Origin: Neospora caninum Liverpool
Lineage: Eukaryota > Apicomplexa > Conoidasida > Eucoccidiorida > Sarcocystidae
Reading direction: 5' to 3'
Assembly (NCBI RefSeq): GCF_000208865.1
Contig: NC_018397.1
Location: 2,046,001 to 2,110,000 of the forward strand
Length of the DNA stretch: 64,000 nt
Made by a program: the position numbers and the translations under genes. The first letter of the stretch is position 1. Each line of letters begins with the position of its first letter. Below the pieces are notes generated by a model. It did not search any database. It saw nothing but the letters and a program-made list of their open reading frames with translations, and had not been told where the DNA came from. Shown piece by piece: positions 62,601 to 64,000 of the stretch.

Positions 62601-63843
62601 CGGAGAGCCCGAAGAAGCGAAGGAAGGCGGTGCACGAGACGTGGGGCAGGGGACCGTTCGCCATGAACGTCTCGCGTGTGGTTCCAGAGAATAAAGCGCT
62701 AGGAGAAAGGCGGAGAATGCGGCAGCTCAGGAGTCAGCCAGAAAAAGCACCAGCAAGAGACAAGAACCAAGCTTCCGCTCCGCGGGAACCAGCCTACCAT
62801 GGCCATGTCGCGCGAGCGATTCGGTTGATGGTCATCGAGCGAGTTTTTTCTGCTGTCGACAGCCGCTTCCAACTGATGCAGGAAATCTGTTTCTCTCTGT
62901 GTCCGTGGAGACACAAGGAGAGGAGACCGAACTGCGTCATTCGGAAAAGAGACGCAACGAGACGCCGAGGCTTGGTCGGAACCCTGTTGGGTCAGCCACG
63001 CAGTTGCGCAAATGTAGACCTGAGGCTCGTCCAGCTGGATATTGTCTTGCAGGAGAAGAAGCTGGAGACCCTTGGGGCCGAGCTGGAGGTGCCGCATGCC
63101 TACGCACGCGCGCCACAGACAAAAAGAAGACAGAACTCGACTCCCGGACTCGAAAGACGCAGCAGAGGAAGAAGGCGCGGCTGCGCGCATCGCCCTGCAC
63201 TGGCGTACAAGCCACAGCAGCGAACGGAGCCCGGCCCCGCAAATACTTACTATAAAGAAAGAGATGCATGTATGTATATATATATATATATATGTTAGGA
63301 GACGCATGCAAAAAGAGCGACGGATGGAGAAATGGATGTGTGGCGTTTTACCTGAAAAGAGAGCGTAGGCACAGTCTGCAAGAATGCGAATGGCATCCAA
63401 AAGAAGTTGATCGACTTTCATCACTTCTGCAGCTTTTGCGAGAGATACAAGAGGGCCGATGCTCATGGGGGCACTGAGAGCTCGCAACACCTCCTTTTGC
63501 AGTTGCTTCATCTCCAGTCTGAACGCCTCTTTGTACACCGCCACTTGAAGAAAAGGATCTGCTTGCAAAACCTCCTGACGGTATCTGCGATCGAAGTGAA
63601 TCCAAACACGAACGGGCGAAGTGGTCCCATCGGGTTCCCTCAGAAAGCGGCTACAGTCGCCGGTGTGTCGAACGGATCTCCATCTTTCTTAGAAATGTGA
63701 AACGTGTGTACACGTACTTCGACAGGATCACGTGGACACGTACGCTCAGGTGTTTGGATTGCCGCGGCGACTTCACGATTCAGTGTGCACAGATCGGCGA
63801 CGGAACCAACAGGCGGCAAAACAAAGAAAGCATCCGGAGGCTC
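59692..63843 (-). CDS. BTB/BACK-type protein with C-terminal SPRY/B30.2-like region, 5' end outside the window
   Basis: Phased exons: 63744-63843, 63352-63687, 62798-63099, 62129-62275, 62001-62055, 61687-61902, 61248-61314, then one near 60915 (3' end unresolved), 60432-60612 and 59692-59814 with the stop. Exon 63352-63687 ends with helices (SLAKAAEVMKVDQLLLDAIR) like the end of a BTB domain. The next has a BACK-type block (LLLLQDNIQLDEPQVYICAT). Exon 61687-61902 reads VWAWTLGDSRPVNEALWALE and GRIHFGIAVEDKS. Exon 61248-61314 reads CYLDPAERAFVTGTITNDPT, exon 60432-60612 has RRMTDGDIVVMRVSV, and the last has RPFLKIWPFIEAVDIGDTLG. Together these resemble the strands of a SPRY sandwich. Such proteins often act as substrate adaptors of CUL3 ligases. 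The BTB core itself lies upstream, in part beyond the window edge. The SPRY call is by pattern, not by a strong motif. Confidence 0.6.
63275..63293. repeat. (TA)n microsatellite
   Basis: About nine TA units in an intron of the BTB/BACK gene. Confidence 0.85.
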
Positions 63844-64000
63844 CTCAACAGGGCGTCGTCTCCCTATCCTTACCTCTCTGTGTCTGTGTCTCTCGGTGTT
63901 TGTATGTATATCTGCGTCTAACTGTATGCCTATGAGCTCTCCTCTCTATTGATCTACCTCTGTATGTCCATCTCTATCTGCATGTATCTACAGAGGCGCA

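Noticed and set aside
61640..62635. 331-codon minus-strand open frame taken as one exon
   Set aside because: Contains true exon sequence (61687-61902) but also clear intron; splice sites and phase break it up.

Overview
The window reads as nuclear DNA of a cyst-forming coccidian apicomplexan (Toxoplasma gondii or a close relative such as Hammondia or Neospora). The grounds are genes split by many short GT-AG introns, one GC-rich exon of about 9 kb coding for a low-complexity protein, frequent (TA)n microsatellites and GCATGC-type words in introns, and loosely spaced genes on both strands. No rRNA, tRNA, CRISPR array, transposon or bacterial-type operon was found. All exon joins below were worked out by hand from splice consensus, reading phase and family similarity. 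Where every phase closes, the model is given with exon coordinates.

Left part (0-20 kb): a ten-exon class III alcohol dehydrogenase (minus, 56-5095) stands head to head with a COP9 signalosome subunit 7 gene (plus, 6452-7426). A five-exon neutral-sphingomyelinase-like phosphodiesterase (minus, 8904-12947) follows. Next is a single-exon prenyltransferase-alpha-repeat (PTAR1-like) gene (plus, 16931-19507).

Middle (20-38 kb): a ten-exon membrane-anchored alpha/beta-hydrolase-fold protein resembling ABHD14 (minus, 20004-25571) that seems to have lost its catalytic His; CDC50/LEM3-like exons (minus, about 26.6-27.4 kb); a three-exon small basic coiled-coil protein (plus, 29733-30874); and a multi-pass membrane protein of unknown family (minus, about 31.6-33.0 kb). 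About 5.4 kb with no recognisable gene precedes the next locus.

Right part (38-64 kb): a 3,184-residue protein (plus, 38412-48355) carries a DUF789-type domain at its C-terminus, split by a long low-complexity insert. Converging on it is a thirteen-exon GRWD1/RRB1 ribosome-assembly WD40 gene (minus, 50340-57244). The window ends inside a BTB/BACK-SPRY-type gene (minus, 59692 to beyond 63843). The genes do not form one pathway. They cover formaldehyde detoxification, cullin-ligase control, sphingolipid turnover, ribosome biogenesis and possibly lipid-flippase function, a mixture normal for a chromosome interior.
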